Part shown: piece by piece, positions 10,561 to 23,000 of the stretch
Position numbering within the stretch: the first letter of the stretch is position 1
Layout: each line of letters starts with the position of its first letter
Assembly: GCA_011109175.1 (NCBI GenBank)
Contig: RDEW01000005.1
Location: forward strand, 248,001 to 312,000
Origin: Dicyema japonicum
Lineage: Eukaryota; Dicyemida; Rhombozoa; Dicyemidae
Reading direction: 5' to 3'
Length of the DNA: 64,000 bases
Made by a program: the position numbers and the translations under genes
The notes under the pieces: generated by a model
Databases searched by the model: none
Told to the model about the DNA's origin: nothing
What the model saw: the letters and a program-made list of their open reading frames with translations, nothing else

Positions 10561-13506
10561 CTCTGGCTTGCTAACTTCATCAATGGAAAAAATGCCCGGA
10601 TGGGGCCAAATCATTGAGTAAGGAAAGGATGTATTCGCCGCGACTGCCGGCTAATTGTGACCGAAGCCAGAGTAGATGTTTGCCATTTAGGTCGCCGCAT
10701 AATACCAGATCTTTCAGTTTTTTTTAATGTAACGAATTTTATTAAACAATAGAAGTCAGGTAGTTGCCGCCCTCACTGCGTGGCTGTTCCCTCTCAAAAT
10801 TGCGAGCAAATTCGCTCAAACAGCCAGCGGCGTTCACGGAGATCCCCAGTGCATGACGTGATCCGGTTTCCAAGACGTCCGAAAAACTCGAGTGTAGAGG
10901 GGGAGTAGGATCCGGAAGTCTCCATAGCAAGGGGAACAAATTTGACATCGTCGGGAAGGTCGACGTATTTAACGAGTTTGGCCTTCTCCGCTTTTACGGA
11001 TGCTGAACAGGCCCTTGTAGCACTCTCGTGAAGATTTTTCTGGGCGAACGTGTCTGTACATGTCACATTCCAAACCAGTGGTTTCCCGGCCTCAAATGGA
11101 AATATGGTCATCCCGTCCGGTCGTTTCCCGTCCCTTCTGCATAACCCGACCGGTTCAAGAATGGCCGAGTATCCAGCAGCATCCATAGCTCGCCTGACAA
11201 TTTCATTCAGAGCCTTGTGTCTTGGGGATCTGCCAGCGCTCCTCCTGCAGGCGAGAGGGTGCAGGCCATAGCAGTCTATCAGGATGCCACATCGGCACGG
11301 GTGAGGTACACATACTTTTAGTCCCAGCCGCAGAGAGATACCAGTTCTAACGCATTCATCATCCAGAAAAGTGCCCAAAGCTCCATTGGGGATGGCGTTT
11401 AGCCAAGCTCCGCTCTCAGGGGAAGCCCCGAAAGCAAACAAGCGCGTCGGTGCTGATTGGCAGATTCAGTAGGAGTCCAAATGATTTCCAGCATAATAAG
11501 TTGTCCAGGTTTCGCTGGCGATCTTGGGAAGGAGGCAGGGGGAGGTTGGTGGCATTCCAGGCTTCTCGTGCGTGGATTATCTCTTGGTCAGTTGAGAATT
11601 CGGGTGGGGAGTGTAGAATCCTCCTGACCAAAGGTTCGCAGGCCGTGAGTGATGATAAATGAGCGGGAAGTGAGACGTCCAAAGTTCGACGGATTCCAAG
11701 ACCCCCGAATCTAACTGGGAGTGTAGCCTGCATCCATGTATCATCGTCGAATCGGACATTAAATATTTGCTCCGTCGAGCTGAGGAGAGACAAATCAAAA
11801 TTCTCGAGCAGCTCCAGTTGAGAATAATATGGAGCTGTCCTTAGTAGATAGGAGATTCTCTGGATGTTGAGACTTCTTTTCAATAGGAATAGTGCTGTGT
11901 GCAAGTCCAGCAGCTGTAATCTTTCCAGCGAATCGCATAGGAGTCGTTTTTTGTCAAGGAGGACATGCTTCATCGCATTACTAGTGATCGGGGATCCAAG
12001 AAAAATCAATTCATTTTCAGGGGTCGAAATCCCACCGGGAAACAAGGAGTAAAATTTTTGAACAATTGAAGAGAAGTCATCGTCAGCAAGACCACAGTTT
12101 GTTATTTCACATTTCGTTATATTCAACTGAAGACCCACCTCGGACAGCGCGGGGTGAGTACTTCTAAGTCCTGGAAGACCGTTTCCGGGGGACCTCCTAA
12201 GACAGCGTCATCGAAGTACCAGATGTCGAGTGGGCATCTAGAGAGCTTCGTGATCCTCTCAATGCCGAGGGAGAACAGCAGTGGTCCGAGGGGGTCGCCC
12301 TGTTGAACACCTGAGGACGATGGAACTATGAAATCCCCGTGCAATAGTGATGAAGGTTTTCCGTATGAATAATTGACCAGTTCAAATATGTACGGACATC
12401 TTTCCTTGCAGGCCTCCAGAATGCAGTCTCTTCTTAAGCTGTTAAAAGCGTTCTTGATGTCCAGTTTTACCATAATGTGCCTTTTAAAGTCTTGAATGCT
12501 GCTGTTCCTGAATCTTCTGACGGAGTGAACGGCTGCCTCACATCCAAGACGAACTCCGACTTGACTGGGAAGTAAGGATTTTGACAAGATTGACATAGAA
12601 AATCTCGAAGCAATCTTGGCTGCTAGTCTCCTGAAGGTGAATCCGACCGCGATCGGACGGATTCCACCTCCATTCTTGTCGACTGTAATCAGACTAGCCG
12701 AAAACAAGATATGACGTATCAAATCAGGCAAATGTCCGGATAATATCCTGTTCATAAGAGAAGTGAGAGAGTATGAAAGACGACTTGCTTGGTCTCCAAT
12801 AGTCGGTGAAATAAGGTCTTTAAGATGGCCGGGCCTTAATCCATCGAGACCTCCACAGCTACTTGGTGCAAAGTTCCATAACGCCGTGATGACATCCTCA
12901 GGTTACGTGGTCAAAGGGGTCACTTCTGAAGGGGGCGAGCAATGGCGTAGGTCATTCGGAGAGGGTGGATGTTTCCCCAATAGAGTCTTGTAAGAATCAA
13001 TGGTTGGGTTGCGTGGTCCATCTGAGAGTGAGAGGGCCTTCAATGCGGATCGGGTTCCTCCTTCAAGCAACTTCGATCGTACGATCTTTCTTAGGCGAAG
13101 AATCTCCGTTTCCCGAGTTGAACTCCGAGTCTCAGTTGAACGGATGCAGAAGACGTGAGGTCCGTAAAGTGAGTTTTATCCATAAATGCGCGGATGTTGT
13201 TCTTCATCTCAATCGAGAGAGACTCCTTCCCATTGCGATCTCTAGAGGAGCCAAGAGCGAAAGGAGCAAAATTAAACAAACGTATCCAGTCGTTTATAGA
13301 GTCGGAGCGGAGTGCATCGTCGATTGCTTTGGTTAAGGCTTCGGCAGCTAGGGGGCGGGCTGCTTTAGGGATCTTCACCGGGATACTCCTCGATAACCGG
13401 CGTTCATTGATAATTTTGAGCAGCGAATCTGGATCCAAATGGGAAAGGTCTGCCCCGGAGGTACATGCACTCGCGTGACCATTAGGAAACCCCGAACCAA
13501 TTCCAA

Positions 13507-13644
13507 GCACGAGCGGCAGTGCCATACCCCAAGAGCACGGATAGAGGCCTGAGAGAGCTTCAAACACCCAAGGTGAAAGAAGACTCCACAGGCAGAACAA
13601 GAAATTCCAAACTTTCTCAAATTGCTCATGTTGCAGGCAGAACA
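13507..13644 (-). other. PHD-type zinc finger inside the family III retroelement
   Basis: Spacing is C-x2-C, about 14 residues, C-x2-C, x4-H-x2-C, about 14 residues, C-x2-C (for example SCSACGVFFHLGC ... WHCRSC). That is the C4HC3 arrangement of PHD fingers, which commonly bind histone tails. It is in frame only in short pieces. Confidence 0.75.
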
Positions 13645-13684
13645 ATTAGACGATGACTTTTCGAGTAAAATTCCACTGAATCAA

Positions 13685-13765
13685 CAATAGGCGAAAATCA
13701 AGAATAGGGGAATAATCTCAATAGGCGAAAATCAAGAATAGGAGAATAATCTCAATAGGCAAAAA
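13685..13765. repeat. 34-bp tandem repeat, 2.4 copies
   Basis: Units starting CAATAGGCGAAAATC begin at 13,685, 13,719 and 13,753. The second differs from the first by one base and the third is partial. It lies between the 5' segment and the PHD region of the retroelement. Confidence 0.9.
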
Positions 13766-14244
13766 TAGTCAGTATTAAATTATAGTATTAATTAAATTCT
13801 TTTAGTAATAAAACCCCTCTTTCAGTTCAAAAATTTTCAATAAGTTTGGAAATATACTTTGTAATAAGGGAAGTCGACGAACTCTGAGGTGGAATATAAA
13901 CATTAACAGTGTAAAACGTCTTGAATGCGAGAAAGTAACTTTAATAGAGATTTGCTCCAAAATAGGGTCTCCTTCGCAAAGAGAAGATACAAACGGCGGG
14001 TGACATCAGTGAATAAGAAACCCTTCCTAAAAAGCGTCAATAATCCTCCATCGAAACTTCTTGTCCGGTCCTTTCGAAAAATATTGTAGCCAGGGAAACG
14101 TGGGTGGCGGATGACCTGGGGAGTTTAGACTCCTGAATAATGCAATGTCTACTTTCAAACGGGCCAAGGGGGAACGTAGCTCCAGCACTTTATTTCGGAT
14201 TCCATTGACATTGAATTGGAGAATGAGCAGCGTGGAATCAGGAC

Positions 14245-14265
14245 CGGGTTAGGTTTGATGTCTCC
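14245..14265 (-). other. 2A-like peptide motif remnant in retroelement 5' segment
   Basis: The translation LLLQAGDIKPNPVL resembles the ribosome-skipping 2A consensus D-[VI]-E-x-N-P-G-P, which is documented at the N-termini of some non-LTR retrotransposon proteins. Here E is replaced by K and the final GP by VL, so skipping is unlikely in this copy. Confidence 0.5.
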
Positions 14266-14637
14266 AGCCTGGAGTAGCAAACTAGGAACGACGAAATTGG
14301 TAGGCCATCTTCCAAAAAACGTAGAGAGGTGGAGAAGTTCAAACGGTTCTTTTTCATGTAAAACTTGCGCCGGGCGCCACCACGACAGGTGAACCGCATG
14401 CCGCCACACTAAAATTAACCATTTTAAAATTAAAATTAATTCCAAATACCACTGTTAAACCGAAAAAATACTAAACTAAGTGATCCCGACGAATTGGATA
14501 AAGGCTCTCATCTTTGCTCGGTGTTGATCTCTTGAGCCTACACAAATTCGTTGCGAGTGAGCACTTCCTTTTTAGCATTGGTGTCATTTTTGTTTTTTTC
14601 GATTAGTTTCTCCATGGGCGTCGGTGATTTAATGTTT

Positions 14638-15440
14638 TCATGTATACCATCTCTCGGTTAGTTTGAAGGCCTTTTTCTGGGTTGCTGAGGTTTTCTGGAT
14701 GTTCGTATAAGAGACCAGTGGTCCCCATGAAGTACGCGCATATGAAATGCATGGTTCGATGTACTGTGAGTAGAGCGTTTTAAGTATAGGGTGATGTCCA
14801 ATTTTCCATAGACCTGTAGGCATTTCAGAAGGTTGATTTTTCTCACATTTGTTCAGCACGTTAGTGACATGTCTCGAAAAGTCAGACCCAATATTTTTTT
14901 GCATTTGCTGAGCGGCAATGCTCTTCCTTATGCAGTAACTTCTATTGTCCTGTTTGACGATCTTTTGTCCGAGGTATAGAGAGTTGTAACAGATTTTTCG
15001 GTATTGATTGACATCCGATTTTCATTAAACCACTCGAGTAGTCGATCCATGTGGTGTTGTAATCTTTCCGTTCTGATCCCGTTAGGCTAAGACGATATCG
15101 TCTGCATAAGCCAGAAGCAGGTCGTCTTCTTCATTCGGCGTCGGAATGTCAGTAAATAGGTTGAATAGGAATGGTGATAGCGGAGAGCCCTGGGTACTCC
15201 AATTAGGAATAAACGGGAGACAGAATGGATGTTTCCAATGCACACTCTACCTCTTCGTCCGCTAAGGAAGTTCATCTGCCACCGTTTGAGGTTTTCAGGG
15301 ATATCTGATTGGTAGATCTTTTCGGCACAGAGTCGAAAACCTTGTGGACGTCTAGTGAGCATAACACAGTTTTCTGGTGTCTTGGCTAATGGTCCAGCAG
15401 GAGATTGAGCGGACTGTGAAGTTGTCATGCGTGAGACAGT
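14638..15440 (-). mobile_element. LINE RT remnant, heavily frameshifted
   Basis: Minus-strand pieces: KRWQMNFLSGRRGRVCIGN (RT region after motif A), a YADD-like box broken by frameshifts near 15,100, and downstream TGLWKIGHHPILKTLYSQYI with EPCISYARTSWGPLVSYT. The latter block is shared with the element at 45.6-47.6 kb (TGLWKIQKHSVLSTVYKQFI), placing it in the same Jockey/CR1-like family II. Confidence 0.75.
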
Positions 15441-15689
15441 TTAACAGATAAGGTAAGATTATTGGGAGGTAACCAATCATGCTGTCAGATGAACCTTGGA
15501 AATTAAAAAGTCCCGCCTACAGAGAAGCTGGACTCCAGAAGCCGCACAGAGGAAATTAGAATTCTGATTGAGACTTAAGTAAATTAATTTAAATAATTAA
15601 ATTTATCAGATCTGATGAGAAAGTTCTTGGGTTAATAAAAATAATAATTGTCAAGCTCTAAATCACTTCATTCCCCTTTCGTCCACGTG

Positions 15690-15865
15690 ATGCTGTGTGG
15701 CTAATTGGTTGAAGTTTTCTGTTTGTTTCGTCTGTTTTTCCTCTTCCCCTTACTAATAGAGTGCCTTCATATGATCCACCTTTCTCAGGTAGGGCCCACT
15801 GCGAAAAAGGATCATATGCTCTTCCTAATCACTGGAGAGGTTTCCACATCTGAAAAGAATAAGCG
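15690..15865 (+). repeat. Dispersed repeat S2, copy 1
   Basis: Contains GGCTAATTGGTTGAAGTTTT, a pyrimidine tract, GATCCACCTTTCTCAGGTA, AAAAAGGATCATATGCTCTT and a final GGAGAGGTTTCCAC. The same blocks occur reverse-complemented at 34,105-34,285. The second copy, at 16,020, is in the same orientation. Confidence 0.7.
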
Positions 15866-16019
15866 TTGTTAACCTTTTATCCTATTTCCTGATGGACTTG
15901 TGTAACGTTGAAGAATCATAAGAAATAAATTCATGATTATACGAAATCCCCTCCACTTTAAAAAGTTGGCTTGAGACTGTCGAATATTATTTTAAAAATT
16001 ATGTGAAAATTAAATAAGG

Positions 16020-16155
16020 CCGCCATGTGGTTATTTGATTGAGATTTCTCTTTCTATCCTTACTGGAGCTATAGGATCCACTTAACTCAAGAGACACCCA
16101 ATGTCTGGCTGGCATTCAAAAGGATCAATTTCTTTATTCCACCTGTAAACTGTTA
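16020..16155 (+). repeat. Dispersed repeat S2, copy 2
   Basis: Begins with CCGCCATGTGGTTA and contains GGATCCACTTAACTCAAGAG, CCCAATGTCTGGCTGGCAT and AAAAGGATCA. It is shorter than copy 1 but has the same order of blocks. Confidence 0.6.
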
Positions 16156-17047
16156 ACGAGTTCCTGGTTCGACCAGGGCTTCCTGGATAATGTCTTCTGG
16201 ATACTGTACATGGATAAGGGTCCACTGCAAATCGTCAGGATCGGGATTAGTTAATTTGGTTTTGCCCTTGATCTTTGGAATAATTTTATTCTGAGAAATA
16301 AATTAAAATAAATAAAATATTATTTTATTAAACTTCCAAAGTTATAAATTAGTAATCAACTATATGACTGAAATGGCATTCCACATTACGATTTATATGA
16401 AAATGTGATCTTCGTCCTAAATAATGGCCGCTGGTCTCCTACAAGTAAAAAAGGGCGGGGTTAACAAACCAACCAACTAAATGAAATGTTATCACATAAG
16501 AGACTTCCAAACTCATATATATCTACGCTTTTTTTATCAATAACAATGAGATAACAAAAAATGTCTTGATACGCAAGGTTTCAGCTGTAAGAATCAGCCT
16601 TTAAAAGTAAAGTATTTTTCAGTGAGGCTCATCCCAAAGACAATAGTAGGTAAATAGTTAAAAATATTTTTATCATTAAAATGTTAGCTAAAATAAATGA
16701 AGGAAAATGATAGAAAGTGAGGTGTTATATTTCATGTTTAGAAGGGGTGAGAGTGTCTAGTCAAAGTTAATAAAACACATACTGTGAGTGTTGGAAGATA
16801 AAGGGCCAGATTTAAAATGTGTAGAAGATTTGGAAATCACTGAAGATAGAGTTTCACTATTAGTAACTTTCTTTTGATTCACTAAAGTAAATAAGAAAAA
16901 TGAACAATTTGAAGTCGGTTCTATATGGGAAGTTGAGAAAAAGTCAGTTTGAGGAAATAAATCGTCGACAAATTTATCTTATAATAGATGATTAAAATAT
17001 ACAATATTTTACAGAATGAGCAATTTGCAATCCTATTAATTGGTTTC

Positions 17048-20000
17048 TCAAACAGTTAATAGTGTATGAATAGTTAGGTATCTAAAAATAAGTATTATAG
17101 TACGGAATCGTATGATTTTTTAGATAAAGTTCCATAAATTGGGAAATGCTGGCAAATTTAATTGGAAGGTTATAGTTCTTGTCAATAAATTTAGAATTTG
17201 GTTCTTATAAAAAAATAAACAAAACCTTTATTAATTATTACTTCTCCAATTTCATCTTTCTCATCAGTATCTGATAAAGCTTTATAATCGATGTCAATTT
17301 CTATATCTTTAGGATTTTCAGAATAATCCCCAATGTCTAAAATATGTTTTTATTATTTACCTCTTGCTTTCTTAATTAAGTCTTCAGAGTCTATTTCATG
17401 AGTCAATTAAAATGTTTACCTATTAATTTATCACTGTCGATGTCGAAGAATTCTGTATCACCAATCAAAATTTCAACTTCTTTACTTGGAATCTTATCAT
17501 ACTCGTCAATATATTCTGCTTTTGGTTCTTAAAATCATAAATAACAAAACCTTTATTAATTATTACTTCTCCAATTTCATCTTTCTCATCAGTATCTGAT
17601 AAAGCTTTATAATCGATGTCAATTTCTATATCTTTAGGATTTTCAGAATAATCCCCAATGTCTAAAATATGTTTTTATTATTTACCTCTTTTTCTTAATT
17701 AAGTCTTCAGAGTCTATTTCATGAGTCAATTAAAATGTTTACCTATTAATTTATCACTGTCGATGTCGAAGAATTCTGTATCACCAATCAAAATTTCAAC
17801 TTCTTTACTTGGAATCTTATCATACTCGTCAATATATTCTGCTTTTGGTTCTTAAAATCATAAATAACAAAACCTTTATTAATTATTACTTCTCCAATTT
17901 CATCTTTCTCATCAGTATCTGATAAAGCTTTATAATCGATGTCAATTTCTATATCTTTAGGATTTTCAGAATAATCCCCAATGTCTAAAATATGTTTTTA
18001 TTATTTACCTCTTGCTTTCTTAATTAAGTCTTCAGAGTCTATTTCATGAGTCAATTAAAATGTTTACCTATTAATTTATCACTGTCGATGTCGAAGAATT
18101 CTGTATCACCAATCAAAATTTCAACTTCTTTACTTGGAATCTTATCATACTCGTCAATATATTCTGCTTTTGGTTCTTAAAATCATAAATAACAAAACCT
18201 TTATTAATTATTACTTCTCCAATTTCATCTTTCTCATCAGTATCTGATAAAGCTTTATAATCGATGTCAATTTCTATATCTTTAGGATTTTCAGAATAAT
18301 CCCCAATGTCTAAAATATGTTTTTATTATTTACCTCTTGCTTTCTTAATTAAGTCTTCAGAGTCTATTTCATGAGTCAATTAAAATGTTTACCTATTAAT
18401 TTATCACTGTCGATGTCGAAGAATTCTGTATCACCAATCAAAATTTCAACTTCTTTACTTGGAATCTTATCATACTCGTCAATATATTCTGCTTTTGGTT
18501 CTTAAAATCATAAATAACAAAACCTTTATTAATTATTACTTCTCCAATTTCATCTTTCTCATCAGTATCTGATAAAGCTTTATAATCGATGTCAATTTCT
18601 ATATCTTTAGGATTTTCAGAATAATCCCCAATGTCTAAAATATGTTTTTATTATTTACCTCTTGCTTTCTTAATTAAGTCTTCAGAGTCTATTTCATGAG
18701 TCAATTAAAATGTTTACCTATTAATTTATCACTGTCGATGTCGAAGAATTCTGTATCACCAATCAAAATTTCAACTTCTTTACTTGGAATCTTATCATAC
18801 TCGTCAATATATTCTGCTTTTGGTTCTTAAAATCATAAATAACAAAACCTTTATTAATTATTACTTCTCCAATTTCATCTTTCTCATCAGTATCTGATAA
18901 AGCTTTATAATCGATGTCAATTTCTATATCTTTAGGATTTTCAGAATAATCCCCAATGTCTAAAATATGTTTTTATTATTTACCTCTTGCTTTCTTAATT
19001 AAGTCTTCAGAGTCTATTTCATGAGTCAATTAAAATGTTTACCTATTAATTTATCACTGTCGATGTCGAAGAATTCTGTATCACCAATCAAAATTTCAAC
19101 TTCTTTACTTGGAATCTTATCATACTCGTCAATATATTCTGCTTTTGGTTCTTAAAATCATAAATAACAAAACCTTTATTAATTATTACTTCTCCAATTT
19201 CATCTTTCTCATCAGTATCTGATAAAGCTTTATAATCGATGTCAATTTCTATATCTTTAGGATTTTCAGAATAATCCCCAATGTCTAAAATATGTTTTTA
19301 TTATTTACCTCTTGCTTTCTTAATTAAGTCTTCAGAGTCTATTTCATGAGTCAATTAAAATGTTTACCTATTAATTTATCACTGTCGATGTCGAAGAATT
19401 CTGTATCACCAATCAAAATTTCAACTTCTTTACTTGGAATCTTATCATACTCGTCAATATATTCTGCTTTTGGTTCTTAAAATCATAAATAACAAAACCT
19501 TTATTAATTATTACTTCTCCAATTTCATCTTTCTCATCAGTATCTGATAAAGCTTTATAATCGATGTCAATTTCTATATCTTTAGGATTTTCAGAATAAT
19601 CCCCAATGTCTAAAATATGTTTTTATTATTTACCTCTTGCTTTCTTAATTAAGTCTTCAGAGTCTATTTCATGAGTCAATTAAAATGTTTACCTATTAAT
19701 TTATCACTGTCGATGTCGAAGAATTCTGTATCACCAATCAAAATTTCAACTTCTTTACTTGGAATCTTATCATACTCGTCAATATATTCTGCTTTTGGTT
19801 CTTAAAATCATAAATAACAAAACCTTTATTAATTATTACTTCTCCAATTTCATCTTTCTCATCAGTATCTGATAAAGCTTTATAATCGATGTCAATTTCT
19901 ATATCTTTAGGATTTTCAGAATAATCCCCAATGTCTAAAATATGTTTTTATTATTTACCTCTTGCTTTCTTAATTAAGTCTTCAGAGTCTATTTCATGAG

Positions 20001-23000
20001 TCAATTAAAATGTTTACCTATTAATTTATCACTGTCGATGTCGAAGAATTCTGTATCACCAATCAAAATTTCAACTTCTTTACTTGGAATCTTATCATAC
20101 TCGTCAATATATTCTGCTTTTGGTTCTTAAAATCATAAATAACAAAACCTTTATTAATTATTACTTCTCCAATTTCATCTTTCTCATCAGTATCTGATAA
20201 AGCTTTATAATCGATGTCAATTTCTATATCTTTAGGATTTTCAGAATAATCCCCAATGTCTAAAATATGTTTTTATTATTTACCTCTTGCTTTCTTAATT
20301 AAGTCTTCAGAGTCTATTTCATGAGTCAATTAAAATGTTTACCTATTAATTTATCACTGTCGATGTCGAAGAATTCTGTATCACCAATCAAAATTTCAAC
20401 TTCTTTACTTGGAATCTTATCATACTCGTCAATATATTCTGCTTTTGGTTCTTAAAATCATAAATAACAAAACCTTTATTAATTATTACTTCTCCAATTT
20501 CATCTTTCTCATCAGTATCTGATAAAGCTTTATAATCGATGTCAATTTCTATATCTTTAGGATTTTCAGAATAATCCCCAATGTCTAAAATATGTTTTTA
20601 TTATTTACCTCTTGCTTTCTTAATTAAGTCTTCAGAGTCTATTTCATGAGTCAATTAAAATGTTTACCTATTAATTTATCACTGTCGATGTCGAAGAATT
20701 CTGTATCACCAATCAAAATTTCAACTTCTTTACTTGGAATCTTATCATACTCGTCAATATATTCTGCTTTTGGTTCTTAAAATCATAAATAACAAAACCT
20801 TTATTAATTATTACTTCTCCAATTTCATCTTTCTCATCAGTATCTGATAAAGCTTTATAATCGATGTCAATTTCTATATCTTTAGGATTTTCAGAATAAT
20901 CCCCAATGTCTAAAATATGTTTTTATTATTTACCTCTTGCTTTCTTAATTAAGTCTTCAGAGTCTATTTCATGAGTCAATTAAAATGTTTACCTATTAAT
21001 TTATCACTGTCGATGTCGAAGAATTCTGTATCACCAATCAAAATTTCAACTTCTTTACTTGGAATCTTATCATACTCGTCAATATATTCTGCTTTTGGTT
21101 CTTAAAATCATAAATAACAAAACCTTTATTAATTATTACTTCTCCAATTTCATCTTTCTCATCAGTATCTGATAAAGCTTTATAATCGATGTCAATTTCT
21201 ATATCTTTAGGATTTTCAGAATAATCCCCAATGTCTAAAATATGTTTTTATTATTTACCTCTTGCTTTCTTAATTAAGTCTTCAGAGTCTATTTCATGAG
21301 TCAATTAAAATGTTTACCTATTAATTTATCACTGTCGATGTCGAAGAATTCTGTATCACCAATCAAAATTTCAACTTCTTTACTTGGAATCTTATCATAC
21401 TCGTCAATATATTCTGCTTTTGGTTCTTAAAATCATAAATAACAAAACCTTTATTAATTATTACTTCTCCAATTTCATCTTTCTCATCAGTATCTGATAA
21501 AGCTTTATAATCGATGTCAATTTCTATATCTTTAGGATTTTCAGAATAATCCCCAATGTCTAAAATATGTTTTTATTATTTACCTCTTGCTTTCTTAATT
21601 AAGTCTTCAGAGTCTATTTCATGAGTCAATTAAAATGTTTACCTATTAATTTATCACTGTCGATGTCGAAGAATTCTGTATCACCAATCAAAATTTCAAC
21701 TTCTTTACTTGGAATCTTATCATACTCGTCAATATATTCTGCTTTTGGTTCTTAAAATCATAAATAACAAAACCTTTATTAATTATTACTTCTCCAATTT
21801 CATCTTTCTCATCAGTATCTGATAAAGCTTTATAATCGATGTCAATTTCTATATCTTTAGGATTTTCAGAATAATCCCCAATGTCTAAAATATGTTTTTA
21901 TTATTTACCTCTTGCTTTCTTAATTAAGTCTTCAGAGTCTATTTCATGAGTCAATTAAAATGTTTACCTATTAATTTATCACTGTCGATGTCGAAGAATT
22001 CTGTATCACCAATCAAAATTTCAACTTCTTTACTTGGAATCTTATCATACTCGTCAATATATTCTGCTTTTGGTTCTTAAAATCATAAATAACAAAACCT
22101 TTATTAATTATTACTTCTCCAATTTCATCTTTCTCATCAGTATCTGATAAAGCTTTATAATCGATGTCAATTTCTATATCTTTAGGATTTTCAGAATAAT
22201 CCCCAATGTCTAAAATATGTTTTTATTATTTACCTCTTGCTTTCTTAATTAAGTCTTCAGAGTCTATTTCATGAGTCAATTAAAATGTTTACCTATTAAT
22301 TTATCACTGTCGATGTCGAAGAATTCTGTATCACCAATCAAAATTTCAACTTCTTTACTTGGAATCTTATCATACTCGTCAATATATTCTGCTTTTGGTT
22401 CTTAAAATCATAAATAACAAAACCTTTATTAATTATTACTTCTCCAATTTCATCTTTCTCATCAGTATCTGATAAAGCTTTATAATCGATGTCAATTTCT
22501 ATATCTTTAGGATTTTCAGAATAATCCCCAATGTCTAAAATATGTTTTTATTATTTACCTCTTGCTTTCTTAATTAAGTCTTCAGAGTCTATTTCATGAG
22601 TCAATTAAAATGTTTACCTATTAATTTATCACTGTCGATGTCGAAGAATTCTGTATCACCAATCAAAATTTCAACTTCTTTACTTGGAATCTTATCATAC
22701 TCGTCAATATATTCTGCTTTTGGTTCTTAAAATCATAAATAACAAAACCTTTATTAATTATTACTTCTCCAATTTCATCTTTCTCATCAGTATCTGATAA
22801 AGCTTTATAATCGATGTCAATTTCTATATCTTTAGGATTTTCAGAATAATCCCCAATGTCTAAAATATGTTTTTATTATTTACCTCTTGCTTTCTTAATT
22901 AAGTCTTCAGAGTCTATTTCATGAGTCAATTAAAATGTTTACCTATTAATTTATCACTGTCGATGTCGAAGAATTCTGTATCACCAATCAAAATTTCAAC

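Larger units (their letters stand above)
10742..14445 (-). mobile_element. Non-LTR retrotransposon with PHD finger, RT and restriction-like endonuclease (family III)
   Basis: In minus-strand order: a 5' segment (14,445-14,155) with a 2A-like motif; a PHD-type zinc finger (13,644-13,507); a linker with PARPLAAEALTKAIDDALR; RT with GGIRPIAVGFTFRRLAAKIA, KLDIKNAFNSLRRD, SGVQQGDPLGPLLFSLGI and the catalytic box YFDDAVLGG in place of YADD. After a 1-nt frame slip near 12,130 comes the thumb and a C-terminal domain with a CRC...H....C knuckle, then KRPDGMTIFP and PLVWNVTCTDTFA. The last part is the PD-(D/E)XK-like endonuclease of R2-type elements. The residue in WNVT is usually D in this position, so the nuclease may be inactive. 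The clade (R2-like, NeSL, Utopia or other) is not resolved. Related fragments lie at 27.5-28.1, 39.8, 51.4 and 62.8-63.4 kb. Confidence 0.85.
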
